Assembly (NCBI GenBank): GCA_003001795.1
Contig: PVNI01000008.1
Location: 223,828-287,827, forward strand
Origin: Actinomadura viridilutea
GTDB taxonomy: Bacteria > Actinomycetota > Actinomycetes > Streptosporangiales > Streptosporangiaceae
Direction: 5' to 3'
DNA length: 64,000 nt
A program made the position numbers and the translations under genes. The notes beneath the pieces are model-generated. The model worked only from the letters and a program-made list of their open reading frames with translations. It was not told the DNA's origin and did no database searches. Below, piece after piece: positions 55,428 to 63,864 of the stretch. Within the stretch, counting starts at the first letter, position 1, and each line of letters opens with the position of its first letter.

Positions 55428-56483
55428 TTGTCCCTGACCACCTCACCGCCCCTCTCCGAGGCGCCCGCCCCAGAGGCGCGGGCGCCCGCCGCCGGACGCC
55501 GGACCGCGCGCGCCGCCGGGCTGGCGGCCGCCGGGTGCGTCCTGCTCGTCGTCCTGGTGCTGAGCCTGGCCGTCGGCGCCAAGCCGCTGTCGCCCGGGGA
55601 GGCGTGGCGCGGCCTCGTCGACGAGGCGTCGTCCGGCTACACGGTCGTCCACCAGATGCGCCTGCCGCGCACGCTGCTCGGCCTGCTGGCGGGCATGGCG
55701 CTCGGCCTGGCCGGGGCGGTGATGCAGTCGCTCACCCGCAACCCGATCGCCGATCCGGGGCTGCTGGGCATCAGCGCGGGCGCGGCGGCCGCCGTGGTGT
55801 CGGCCATCTCCTTCCTCGGGATCGTGTCGTTCCTGGGGTTCGTGTGGTTCGCGTTCGCCGGGGCGGGCGCGGTGGCCGTGCTCCTGTACGCGGTGGGCGG
55901 CGGACGCAACGCCACCCCGGCCCGGCTCGCGCTCGCCGGATCCGCCCTCAACGCGGCGCTCTACTCCTACGTCAACGCCGTGCAGCTGCTCGACACGGTG
56001 TCGCTGGACCGCATGCGGTTCTGGACGGTCGGCTCGCTCGCCGCGGCGCAGAGCGCCACGGTCGTCCGCGTCGCGCCGTTCATCGTCGTGGGCGCGGTGC
56101 TGGCGCTCGCGTTGGCGCGTCCCCTCAACGCCCTCAGCATGGGCGACGACGCGGCGCGCGCGCTGGGCACGTCCCCCGGACGCACCCGCGCCGTGGGGAT
56201 CGTCACCGTGACCCTGCTGTGCGGGGCGGCGACGGCGGCGTGCGGGCCGATCGTGTTCGTCGGCCTGATGGTGCCGCACCTGGTGCGCGTCCTGACCGGC
56301 CCGGACCTGCGGTGGCTGCTGCCGTACTGCGCCGTGCTGTCGCCCGCCATCCTGCTGGCCGCCGACGTCCTGGGACGCGTCGTGGTGCGGCCCTCCGAGC
56401 TCCAGGTCGGCATCGTCACCGCCGTGGTGGGAGGCCCGGTGTTCCTGCACTTCGTCCGCCGTCGTCGGGCGGTGAACTCGTGA
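55428..56483 (+). CDS. FecCD-family siderophore ABC permease, first subunit
   Basis: A 351-residue permease with about nine helices. Hallmarks: VVHQMRLPRTLLGLLAGMALG, GAVMQSLTRNPIADPGLLGIS, PIVFVGLMVPHLVRVLTG (the EAA-like loop for the ATPase), and LLAADVLGRVVVRPSELQVGI. The start is TTG at 55428 with CCGGAG upstream. It heads a three-gene operon with 4-base overlaps. Confidence 0.92.
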   Translation: MSLTTSPPLSEAPAPEARAPAAGRRTARAAGLAAAGCVLLVVLVLSLAVGAKPLSPGEAWRGLVDEASSGYTVVHQMRLPRTLLGLLAGMALGLAGAVMQSLTRNPIADPGLLGISAGAAAAVVSAISFLGIVSFLGFVWFAFAGAGAVAVLLYAVGGGRNATPARLALAGSALNAALYSYVNAVQLLDTVSLDRMRFWTVGSLAAAQSATVVRVAPFIVVGAVLALALARPLNALSMGDDAARALGTSPGRTRAVGIVTVTLLCGAATAACGPIVFVGLMVPHLVRVLTGPDLRWLLPYCAVLSPAILLAADVLGRVVVRPSELQVGIVTAVVGGPVFLHFVRRRRAVNS

Positions 56484-57532
56484 GCGCCGCGCGGTACGGG
56501 CTCGTCCGGACGGAGGCGGCCGGCGGGCTGTCCCTGCGGTTCCGCATGCGCGCGCTCGTCGTCGCGGCGGCGTGCCTGGCCGTCGCGCTGGCGGTGGGGG
56601 TGCTGGCCATCGGGAGCGGCGACTTCCCCATGAGCCCCGCCGACGTGGTGCGGACGCTGCTCGGCGGCGGCGGTCCCGCCGAGACGTTCATCGTCCGCGA
56701 GGTGCGGCTGCCGCGCGCGGTGACCGCGCTGGCCGTCGGCGCCGCGCTCGGCCTGTCCGGGGCGCTCTTCCAGTCGCTCGTGCGCAACCCGCTGGGCAGT
56801 CCCGACATCCTCGGCTTCACCCAGGGCTCGGCCACCGGCGTGCTCGCCGTGATCGCGGTGGCCGGCGGCTCCGGCGCGGCCGTGGCGGGCGGCGCGGTCG
56901 CCGGGGGAGCGGCGACCGGCGCGGCGATCTACCTGCTGGCCGGGCGGCACGGCGCGCACGGCCAGCGGCTGGTGCTCGTCGGCATCGGTGTGGCCGCCAT
57001 GCTCACCGGCGTCAACGGCTACCTGCTCACCCGGGCGCAGATCATCGAGGCGGCGCAGGCCATGCTGTGGCTGACCGGCAGCCTGGACGGCCGCGACTGG
57101 GCCGACGCCGCGCCGCTGCTGGCCGCCCTGGCCGTGCTGGTGCCGCTGGTGCTCGTCGGCTGCGGACGGCAGCTGCGCATGCTGGAGCTCGGCGACGACG
57201 CCGCGCACGGCCTGGGCGTGCCGGTCGAACGCGTCCGGGCGCTGCTGCTGGCCTCGGCGGTGCTGCTGGCGGCGTTCGCCGCCGCCGCGGCCGGACCGGT
57301 GGCGTTCGTCGCGCTCACCGCGCCGCAGCTGGCGCGGCGCCTGACCCGCACCCCCGGCCCCAACCTGCTGCCGTCGCTGTGCATGGGCGCGGCGCTGCTG
57401 GCGGCCGCCGACTTCGCGGGACAGCGCGCCTTCCCCGGCCACCAGCTGCCCGTGGGCGTGGTGACCGGTCTGCTGGGCGGCGGCTACCTGGTGTGGCTGC
57501 TGGTGACCGAACGCAGGAACGGACGGATATGA
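56480..57532 (+). CDS. FecCD-family siderophore ABC permease, second subunit
   Basis: A 350-residue permease paralogous to the first: VREVRLPRAVTALAVGAALG, GALFQSLVRNPLGSPDILGF, PVAFVALTAPQLARRLTR, and the terminal GHQLPVGVVTGLLGGGYLVW. The two form the heterodimeric channel. The GTG at 56480 overlaps the first permease stop (GTGA), and its own stop overlaps the ATPase start (ATGA). Confidence 0.92.
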   Translation: MSAARYGLVRTEAAGGLSLRFRMRALVVAAACLAVALAVGVLAIGSGDFPMSPADVVRTLLGGGGPAETFIVREVRLPRAVTALAVGAALGLSGALFQSLVRNPLGSPDILGFTQGSATGVLAVIAVAGGSGAAVAGGAVAGGAATGAAIYLLAGRHGAHGQRLVLVGIGVAAMLTGVNGYLLTRAQIIEAAQAMLWLTGSLDGRDWADAAPLLAALAVLVPLVLVGCGRQLRMLELGDDAAHGLGVPVERVRALLLASAVLLAAFAAAAAGPVAFVALTAPQLARRLTRTPGPNLLPSLCMGAALLAAADFAGQRAFPGHQLPVGVVTGLLGGGYLVWLLVTERRNGRI

Positions 57533-58476
57533 GCACTGCTGACGTGTCGGGCGGGGGGTCGTCCCCCCGCGGCAACGCGGGGGGTAGCGGGGGGTCGTCC
57601 CCCCGCGGCAACACCGAGAACGCGGGGGGCGGAGCGGCGTCGAAGAAGGGCGGCTCCGAGGCCCGGCTGCGCGGCACGGACCTGACCCTCGCCTACGATC
57701 GGCGCACGATCGCCGAAGGGCTGAACGTGGCGGTGCCCGACGGGTCGTTCACCGTGATCGTGGGGCCGAACGCGTGCGGCAAGTCGACGCTGCTGCGGGC
57801 GCTGGCGCGCATCCTCAAACCCGCCGCGGGCACCGTCGTGCTCGACGGGCGCGGCATCGCCGAGTGGCCCGCCAAGCGGCTCGCCCGCACCCTCGGCCTG
57901 CTGCCGCAGTCGTCCATCGCGCCCGACGGCATCACCGTGGCCGACCTGGTGGCGCGGGGCCGCTACCCGCACCAGAGCCTGCTGCGCCAGTGGTCCAAGG
58001 AGGACGAGCGGGTCGTCGCCGAGTGCATGGCCGCCACCGGCGTCGCCGACCTGGCCGACCGCCTGGTCGACGAGCTGTCGGGCGGGCAGCGGCAGCGCGT
58101 GTGGATCGCCATGGTGCTCGCCCAGCAGACCCCGATCCTGCTGCTGGACGAGCCCACGACCTACCTGGACATCGCCCACCAGATCGAGGTCCTCGACCTG
58201 TGCGCGGGCCTCCACGAGGAGGGGCGCACCGTCGTGGCCGTCCTGCACGACCTCAACCAGGCCGCCCGCTACGCCACCCACCTGATCGCCATGCGCGACG
58301 GCAGGATCGTCGCCGAGGGCGCCCCCGGCGACGTGGTCACGGCCGAGCTGGTCGAGGAGGTCTTCCGCATGCCGTGCCGCGTGATCGACGACCCGGAGAC
58401 CGGCACCCCGCTGGTCGTCCCGGCCGCGCGCCGCCGCGCCCGCGCGCCGCGCGACGCCGCCGCGGCGGCGCGCTGA
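57529..58476 (+). CDS. Siderophore ABC transporter ATP-binding protein
   Basis: A 315-residue ATPase. The Walker A GPNACGKSTLLRALARIL is near residue 80, Q-loop LGLLPQSS, signature LSGGQRQRVWIAMVLA, Walker B ILLLDEPTTYLDIAHQ and H-loop VVAVLHDLNQAARYA. Before the domain lies a non-homologous 45-residue Gly/Ser-rich tail (GGGSSPRGNAGGSGGSSPRG) encoded by two copies of a 26-bp repeat. The start may lie after the repeat in practice, but no alternative ATG or GTG is well placed. Confidence 0.93.
   Translation: MSTADVSGGGSSPRGNAGGSGGSSPRGNTENAGGGAASKKGGSEARLRGTDLTLAYDRRTIAEGLNVAVPDGSFTVIVGPNACGKSTLLRALARILKPAAGTVVLDGRGIAEWPAKRLARTLGLLPQSSIAPDGITVADLVARGRYPHQSLLRQWSKEDERVVAECMAATGVADLADRLVDELSGGQRQRVWIAMVLAQQTPILLLDEPTTYLDIAHQIEVLDLCAGLHEEGRTVVAVLHDLNQAARYATHLIAMRDGRIVAEGAPGDVVTAELVEEVFRMPCRVIDDPETGTPLVVPAARRRARAPRDAAAAAR
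57551..57612 (+). repeat. 26-bp direct repeats with internal hairpins, in the 5' end of the ATPase gene
   Basis: Copies at 57551-57576 and 57587-57612 are identical. Each contains the perfect stem-loop GCGGGGGG-TCGT-CCCCCCGC. The interval of 36 bases keeps the reading frame, so the repeat adds in-frame Gly/Ser/Pro residues. Confidence 0.9.
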
Positions 58477-58484
58477 CGGGACGC

Positions 58485-59096
58485 TCAGGACGGACGGTTG
58501 CGCCCGGCGTCGGCGTCCATGCGGGCCCAGGCGGCGTCCCACATCCGGTCGCGGTACCGGTCGCAGCGGCGGCGGACGACCACGTACGCCAGCAGCACGG
58601 GGGCGCCGACGGCCAGCGCGGCCGCGCCGCCCGCGTACACCGCGTCGGTGACGGTCCGGCTGTGCGGCCGCGGCCGCACGGCGAGCCTCCCCTCGCGGTC
58701 CACCCAGATCTGCTTGCGCGCGCCGACCTCGGCGCCCTTCCAGCTCGGCAACATGCCGGTGCGCGGCCTGCCGTCGACGGGCCGCGGCCAGGTGGCCCGC
58801 ACGGTCTCGTGGACGTACCGCTCGCCCGCCGCCGCGAAGCCGCCGGTGGCGACCACCGTCGCCCACACCTTCTGCCGCTGCGCGTGCTCCTGCCGCTCGG
58901 CCCGCAGCCCCGCGTCGTAGGCCAGGCTGCCGCACCAGGCGGCGACCGGCGGCGCCGCGACCAGCAGCAGCACCAGCAGCGCGAGCGCGACCGCGCGCTG
59001 GACGCGGTCGACGCCCCGCCGCAGCTCGTTGCGTTCCAGCCCGAGCCGCCGGCGGAGCCGCCGCGTCGGCGCGTCGCCGATGCCGGACCTGCGCAT
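58485..59096 (-). CDS. Rv1733c-family membrane protein
   Basis: A 203-residue protein with two membrane helices (about residues 37-57 and 152-172). The family pattern is a basic N-terminus, ALALLVLLLVAAPPVAAW, an extracytoplasmic YVHETVRATW and IWVDREGRL region, and a final RRRCDRYRDRMWDAAWARM. The mycobacterial homologue Rv1733c is a latency antigen; function unknown. The ATG follows GGGGAGGTGACG. It is convergent with the iron-transport operon, 8 bases away. Confidence 0.82.
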   Translation of the reverse strand: MRRSGIGDAPTRRLRRRLGLERNELRRGVDRVQRAVALALLVLLLVAAPPVAAWCGSLAYDAGLRAERQEHAQRQKVWATVVATGGFAAAGERYVHETVRATWPRPVDGRPRTGMLPSWKGAEVGARKQIWVDREGRLAVRPRPHSRTVTDAVYAGGAAALAVGAPVLLAYVVVRRRCDRYRDRMWDAAWARMDADAGRNRPS

Positions 59097-59209
59097 CGTC
59101 GTCACCTCCCCGGGCGTCCGCTCCCGGTAAGAGGCTTTTAGCCATCCTTTTCTAGGATATTCCCGCGCAGTGTGATCAACCCGGTTCCGCGGGGCGTTTT
59201 CCCCGCATT

Positions 59210-60610
59210 TCACGATCTCCCCGCGCCCAGCAGCTCGTCGACGCCGTTCCGGACGCCCTTGGCGAGCAGGTCCAGATCCGGCACGGCGTCGGCGTCGCCG
59301 GTGACGCCGATGTGCAGGCCGCCGCGGTAGGACAGGATCGCGGTCGCCACCCGGATCCCCGCGGCGATCGGCACGTACGGGTACAGCTCCGTCAGCCGCC
59401 TGCCCATCACGTACAGCGGGAAGTCGGGACCGGGCACGTTCGTCGTCACGGTGTGCACCACGTTCTGCCGCAGCCGCGCCGGAACGCGCGAGGCCAGCGC
59501 CAGCAGCGCCGGGACCGCCGGGGCGTCGGCCAGCCCGGTGACGATCCGGCCGATCCCGGCCTGGCCGCTGCGCTTGGCGTCGTCGGTCTGCGCGCGGACG
59601 CGCGCCAGCCGCTCCAGGGGATCGGCGACGCCGACCGGCAGGTTCACCAGCACCGCCGAGATCCGGTTGGTCAGCTCGCCGCGCTCGCCGTCGCCGCGCA
59701 CCGACACCGGCACGATCGTGCGCACGACGGTGTCGTCCCGCAGCGGCCTCCTCCCGAGCAGCAGGTTCCGGTACCCGGCGGCCACCGCCGCGAGGACCAC
59801 GTCGTTGACCGTGCCCCCGTGCGCCGCGCGGATCTTCTGCACGTCTGCCAGAGGGAACCGCAGCGTGCTCCAACGCCGGTTCGGACCGATCGGGCCGTTC
59901 AGCCCGTCCGGCGCCGGGGCGGTGAGCCTCCCCGCCACGCGCGACAACCCCAGCGCGAACTCGCCGAGCCGCCGGCGGTCGCCCAGCGCGCCGATGCCGC
60001 GGACCGCGGCGCCGCCGAGCCTCCGCAGGGGCCGGACGACACCGTCCACGGCCGCCGCCCGCACCAGGTCCAGCGCGGACGGCTCGGGGGCGGGCCGCCA
60101 CCGCGCGGCCGCGCGCACCTCCTCCGCGGAAGGCCGCCGGTACCCGGCGCCGACGTCGAGCATCGCGAGCGCCAGATCGATGCCGGCGAGGCCGTCGGCC
60201 ATGCAGTGGTGGACCTTGGCCAGCAGCGCCCACCGGCCGCCCTCGAGCCCGTCGATCAGCCAGATCTCCCACAGCGGACGGCCCGGGTCCAGGCGGCGGG
60301 CCAGCAGACGGGCCGCCAGCTCGAACAGCTGCTCGTCGTTGCCCGGCACGGGCGACGCGGCGCGCCGGACGTGGGCGCCGATCCGGAAACGCGGGTCGTC
60401 GACCCACACGGGCCTGCCCAGATGCAGGGGAACGGACAGGACGCGCTGCCGGTACCGGGGGACGCGGGGCAGCCGGACGGCGATCTCGTCCAGCAGTTCC
60501 GAGTGCGACGGGGCGGGCCCCTCGAACACCAGGAGCGCCGCCAAGTGCAGGGGCGTGTTCTCCTCTTCGAGCAAGTAGAAGCTGGCATCAAGTCCGCTCA
60601 TCCGATGCAC
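59210..60610 (-). CDS. Wax ester synthase/acyl-CoA:diacylglycerol acyltransferase
   Basis: A 466-residue WS/DGAT enzyme that makes triacylglycerol or wax esters from acyl-CoA, at the membrane or on lipid inclusions. The catalytic HHxxxDG is in AKVHHCMADGLAG near residue 135; the second conserved block is NVPGPDFPLYVMGRRL, and LSYRGGLHIGVTGDADAV closes the C-terminal domain. GTG at 60610 gives MHRMSGLDASFYLLE, the family's usual beginning. It lies between an Rv1733c homologue and the P55/LprG pair; LprG carries triacylglycerides, so a lipid link is possible. Confidence 0.93.
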   Translation of the reverse strand: MHRMSGLDASFYLLEEENTPLHLAALLVFEGPAPSHSELLDEIAVRLPRVPRYRQRVLSVPLHLGRPVWVDDPRFRIGAHVRRAASPVPGNDEQLFELAARLLARRLDPGRPLWEIWLIDGLEGGRWALLAKVHHCMADGLAGIDLALAMLDVGAGYRRPSAEEVRAAARWRPAPEPSALDLVRAAAVDGVVRPLRRLGGAAVRGIGALGDRRRLGEFALGLSRVAGRLTAPAPDGLNGPIGPNRRWSTLRFPLADVQKIRAAHGGTVNDVVLAAVAAGYRNLLLGRRPLRDDTVVRTIVPVSVRGDGERGELTNRISAVLVNLPVGVADPLERLARVRAQTDDAKRSGQAGIGRIVTGLADAPAVPALLALASRVPARLRQNVVHTVTTNVPGPDFPLYVMGRRLTELYPYVPIAAGIRVATAILSYRGGLHIGVTGDADAVPDLDLLAKGVRNGVDELLGAGRS

Positions 60611-60789
60611 GGCCTCGCCCTCTTCCTGCCGCCGGTCGGGAGTGTCCTCGGGGTCGGGGTGAAGCGGCGGCGGACACCAGGCAAACACCGGACGCGCCTT
60701 TATGACAAACCCCGGTTACTTCTGCTGACAAAAACTGTTTCAGCAGTTCGCGGCGCGGGCTCCGCCGCGTGGCCAGATGAGGCCGACTC

Positions 60790-62331
60790 TCAGCCTTGCG
60801 GCTCGACCGCCGCTTCGGGGCGGCTCTCCCGCGACCGGGGCGACGGCCCGGCGCCGTCCCGGACCGCAAGCGCCAGCACGGCGCCCAGCAGGCACAGCCC
60901 CGCCGTGATCCAGAAGATCTCCTGGTACTCGGTGCGCAGCGCGTCCCGCACCGCCTCCTGGTATTCGGCCAGCCGCCGCGCGAACTCCTGCCGCGACATC
61001 AGGAACGGCAGCGGGGGCCGCAGGTCGGCGGTCAGCGCGTGGAACCGGTGGAACCCCCACGCCGACAGCGCCGCCACGCCCAGCAGCATCCCCATCATCC
61101 GCGCCACCACCACGGCCGCCGACGCGACGCCGTACTGCGCCGCCGGCACCGCCCGCAGCACCGCCGACGACACCGGCGCGATCACCAGACCGAGCCCGAG
61201 GCCCGCCACCGCCAGGTCCGCGTCCATCCGCGGCAGCGGCCCGTACGCCGCGTCCCGCAGCCCCTCCGGCCAGGTCGCGATCAGCGCGTACCCCGCCGCC
61301 GCGACCGCCATCCCGGCCGCCAGCACCGCCCGCTCGCCGAACCGCCAGGCCGCCACCCCGCCCAGGAACGCCGCCACCAGCAGCGCCGCCAGGAACCGCG
61401 CCAAGATCAGCGCGCCGCCCAGCGCGTCCTCGTCCAGCAGCGTCTGCGCCACCAGCTGCACGTCCACGAGCGTGACCATGAGCGCGGCGCCCGACAGCAG
61501 GCTCACCCCCAACGTGGCGAAGAGCGGGCCGCGCCGCGTCCCCGCCAGATCCAGCAGCCGGACGCGCGCCCGCACCTCCCACAGCACGAACGCGACGACC
61601 ACAGCCGCACCCGCCGCCAGGAGAGGCAGCCCCCACGGCGGCAGCGCCGACTCCTCCGGCTGCGGGTTGTAGACGCCCACCACGATCAACGCCAGCCCCA
61701 GCGCCAGCAGCACCCCGCCCGTCACGTCGACGCCCGGCCGCTCGCGCGGCCGCTCGTCCGGCACCGAGACGTGCACCGCCGCCATGGCGAGCGCGGTCAG
61801 CGGGAGGTTGAGCCAGAAGATCGCGCGCCAGTCGACCACGGCGGCCACCGCCGCCCCGTACAGCGGGCCCACCGCGCTGCCCAGCTCCTGCGCCGACCCC
61901 ACCGCGCCCAGCACGACCGGGCGCCGCCGCTCCTCCCACAGGTCGGCGGCCAGCGCCATCGTCACCGGCAGCAGCGCCCCGCCCGCCAGGCCCTGCACGA
62001 ACCGCCCGGCCGTGAGCGTGACGATCCCGTCGCCCCACTGCGAACCCTGCGCGCACGCGGTGACCGCCGAACCCACCGCGAACGCCGCAAGACACGCCTG
62101 GATGACCGGCCGCCGCCCGAACCGGTCCGACAGCCGGCCGAGCAGCGGCATCCCCGCCACGTAGCCCAGCAGGAACCCGGTGACCACCGGGGTCACCCGC
62201 TCCAACCGGTTGATCGGGATCCCCAGGTCGCGCACGATCGTCACCAGGATCGTCGCGACCACGTAGGCGTCCAGCGCGGCCAGCAGCACCACCGCGCCGC
62301 CGACCCCGATGGCGATGCGGCGCCGCGTCAT
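60790..62331 (-). CDS. P55-like MFS transporter
   Basis: A 513-residue permease with 14 predicted helices. It starts RRIAIGVGGAVVLLAALDAYVV with the MFS motif LLGRLSDRFGRRPVI, GRFVQGLAGGALLPVTMALA and RAIFWLNLPLTALA. The C-terminal part has an Arg/Glu-rich tail. It is translationally coupled (ATGA) to an LprG-like lipoprotein gene, the same order as the mycobacterial Rv1411c-Rv1410c pair, in which LprG and P55 export lipids, including triacylglycerides, and cause drug tolerance. The pair is therefore likely a lipid or glycolipid exporter. Confidence 0.88.
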   Translation of the reverse strand: MTRRRIAIGVGGAVVLLAALDAYVVATILVTIVRDLGIPINRLERVTPVVTGFLLGYVAGMPLLGRLSDRFGRRPVIQACLAAFAVGSAVTACAQGSQWGDGIVTLTAGRFVQGLAGGALLPVTMALAADLWEERRRPVVLGAVGSAQELGSAVGPLYGAAVAAVVDWRAIFWLNLPLTALAMAAVHVSVPDERPRERPGVDVTGGVLLALGLALIVVGVYNPQPEESALPPWGLPLLAAGAAVVVAFVLWEVRARVRLLDLAGTRRGPLFATLGVSLLSGAALMVTLVDVQLVAQTLLDEDALGGALILARFLAALLVAAFLGGVAAWRFGERAVLAAGMAVAAAGYALIATWPEGLRDAAYGPLPRMDADLAVAGLGLGLVIAPVSSAVLRAVPAAQYGVASAAVVVARMMGMLLGVAALSAWGFHRFHALTADLRPPLPFLMSRQEFARRLAEYQEAVRDALRTEYQEIFWITAGLCLLGAVLALAVRDGAGPSPRSRESRPEAAVEPQG

Positions 62332-62996
62332 GCCGGTGCGCTGATCTTGTACGGCTTGTCGAACTCGGTGAACGTCACCGTCACCGAGCCGCCGTTCACG
62401 TCGCCCTTGACCTTGAGCAGCCGGTGGTCGGCGGTGCCCACCCACACGTGCCCCTTGACGTCCCCTTTCAGCCCGGGGATGAGCCCGGCGACGACGTCCT
62501 TCGGCAGGGTGCCCCGCACCTTGTAGGCGTCCTTGCCGTTCACCTTCTCGGTCTTCTCCGCCTCCGGCTGCGCCACCGACGAAAGCAGCCGCGAGATGCC
62601 CCTATTCGGGTCGAGCACGGCCGACGGGTCGTACATCGCCGCCGCGAGCTGCTTCGGGTAGCGCTGCCACCCGCCGGTGACGCCCTTGACGTAGAACGTC
62701 TCGCCCAACGCGACGATCTTCATCTCGACCGCCTGCCCGGACTGCTGGAGGTTCAGCGTGCCCTCGGCGTCCCCGTTGCGCAGCAGCCGCACGTCCCCGC
62801 TCCGCACCGGAACGCCCGGGTCCCCCTCGGTCGACAGGGTGAACGCCACGCTCCGCAGGTCCCGCATCGCCGTCGACGCCCGCCGCAGCGTGTCCTGCGG
62901 CGGCGGCTGCTTCTCACCGCCCCCGTCGTCCCCGCCCGAGCAGGCCGTCGCCGCGACCAGCACGATTCCCAGAGCGATGGCTCCCCGCTTGACCAT
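62328..62996 (-). CDS. LprG/LppX-family lipoprotein
   Basis: A 222-residue lipoprotein. A short signal (MVKRGAIALGIVLVAATAC) ends at the lipobox Cys. The mature domain has LRRASTAMRDLRSVAFTLST, MKIVALGETFYVKGVTGGW, AVLDPNRGISRLLSSV and GHVWVGTADHRLLKVKGDV, the LppX/LprAFG pattern with a half-barrel lipid pocket. It probably delivers lipids from P55 across the cell envelope. The ATG at 62996 is exactly 7 bases after TAGGGT, so the mRNA is leaderless. The stop overlaps the MFS start. Confidence 0.92.
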   Translation of the reverse strand: MVKRGAIALGIVLVAATACSGGDDGGGEKQPPPQDTLRRASTAMRDLRSVAFTLSTEGDPGVPVRSGDVRLLRNGDAEGTLNLQQSGQAVEMKIVALGETFYVKGVTGGWQRYPKQLAAAMYDPSAVLDPNRGISRLLSSVAQPEAEKTEKVNGKDAYKVRGTLPKDVVAGLIPGLKGDVKGHVWVGTADHRLLKVKGDVNGGSVTVTFTEFDKPYKISAPA

Positions 62997-63003
62997 AGGC
63001 CGG

Positions 63004-63009
63004 ACCCTA
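63004..63009 (-). promoter_or_regulatory. -10 element (TAGGGT) of the lprG-like operon, leaderless
   Basis: On the minus strand TAGGGT, seven bases, then ATG. The transcription start should coincide with the start codon. Confidence 0.6.
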
Positions 63010-63165
63010 CCGACCGGTCGCCGCCCCGTCACTCGGTACCGGGTATGACATCGAGCCCGCCTTAAGGCTGACTCCGCCGTTCCCAGTGGCCGCCCCGGAC
63101 GGGCCGCCGCTATCATTGCCCGCGGCAAGCCCCTCCGTCATGCGAGCTCGCGGGGGACGCACCCA

Positions 63166-63239
63166 GGGGCGGTAGCTCAGCCGGTCAGAGCAGGGGACTC
63201 ATAATCCTTTGGTCGCGGGTTCGAGTCCCGCCCGCCCCA
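63166..63239 (+). tRNA. tRNA-Met (CAT), elongator type
   Basis: A 74-base cloverleaf with acceptor arms GGGGCGG and CCGCCCC, D arm AGCTCAGCCGGTCAGAGC, anticodon loop CTCATAA and T arm GGTTCGAGTCC. Anticodon CAT could also be an isoleucine tRNA (lysidine type), but the CTCATAATC loop is typical of elongator Met. CC follows the discriminator A. Confidence 0.9.
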
Positions 63240-63649
63240 CCCGAGGTCGAAAGGCGCAAACGACCCCTGACCAGGAATCCCACAGTCAAGGGCCGCCGCG
63301 CGGCGCCGTCCAGCCGTCCGCACCCATGACCGTACACCACCGGCCACCTGTGCCGAATACGCGCCAAAGATGACGCCGCTCAGGTCGCCCCTCGATGCCT
63401 CGCCGTACGTTCTGAGCCGACCGTCGAGACACTCGGCGCAGGACGTCGACGTGTGTCTGCCCATCCGACCACCTGCGTGGGTGGGACGCCTCAGGGCATC
63501 GTTGGAGGGATGCAGCCTCGGCGGGAGGTGTCAGCGCCGTCGCTGCGAGCGCCTCGCTGACCTGCGGAGTTGCACAACCGCCGGGTCGCTGCAGCATCGA
63601 CGATGGACCAAGCTCGTTCCGGCGGCGTGACCTGGGACTTTACCCTCGG
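63240..63649. other. Gene-free region between tRNA-Met and the CRISPR array
   Basis: No supported gene is seen in these 410 bases; the only open frames are short and arginine- or serine-rich. If the array is transcribed left to right, the last 100-200 bases would be the leader. No AT-rich leader and no cas gene is seen on this side. Confidence 0.5.
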
Positions 63650-63864
63650 GTCGCTCATCCCCCCTAGAGGGATCGCAACCCGTCGTCACGGTGCACGGCG
63701 AGGACGGTCCGCTTGTCGCTCATCCCCCCTAGAGGGATCGCAACTCTGAGGGGCCCGCAGGGTGGAGTGGTCAGTCCGAGTCGCTCATCCCCCCTAGAGG
63801 GATCGCAACTCACGCTACCCGCGAAGGGCACGTTCGTGCGCGGGCCGCGTCGCTCATCCCCCTA
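63650..63864 (+). CRISPR. Short CRISPR array: three full repeats plus a fourth cut by an IS
   Basis: Repeats of 30 bases start GTCGCTCATCCCCCC and end AGAGGGATCGCAAC, at 63650-63679, 63715-63744 and 63780-63809. They are identical, are separated by two 35-base spacers that differ from each other, and carry an ATCCC/GGGAT dyad. A third spacer (63810-63848) is 39 bases. The fourth repeat, from 63849, matches GTCGCTCATCCCCC then TA and breaks off at 63864. Repeats ending in GCAAC or GAAAC usually belong to type I-B/I-C or type III systems; subtype cannot be fixed without cas genes. Confidence 0.93.

Noticed and set aside
63177..63464. Minus-strand open frame covering tRNA-Met
   Set aside because: It overlaps the tRNA gene and its translation (GWGGRDSNPRPKDYESPAL) is the well-known false protein read from tRNA genes.
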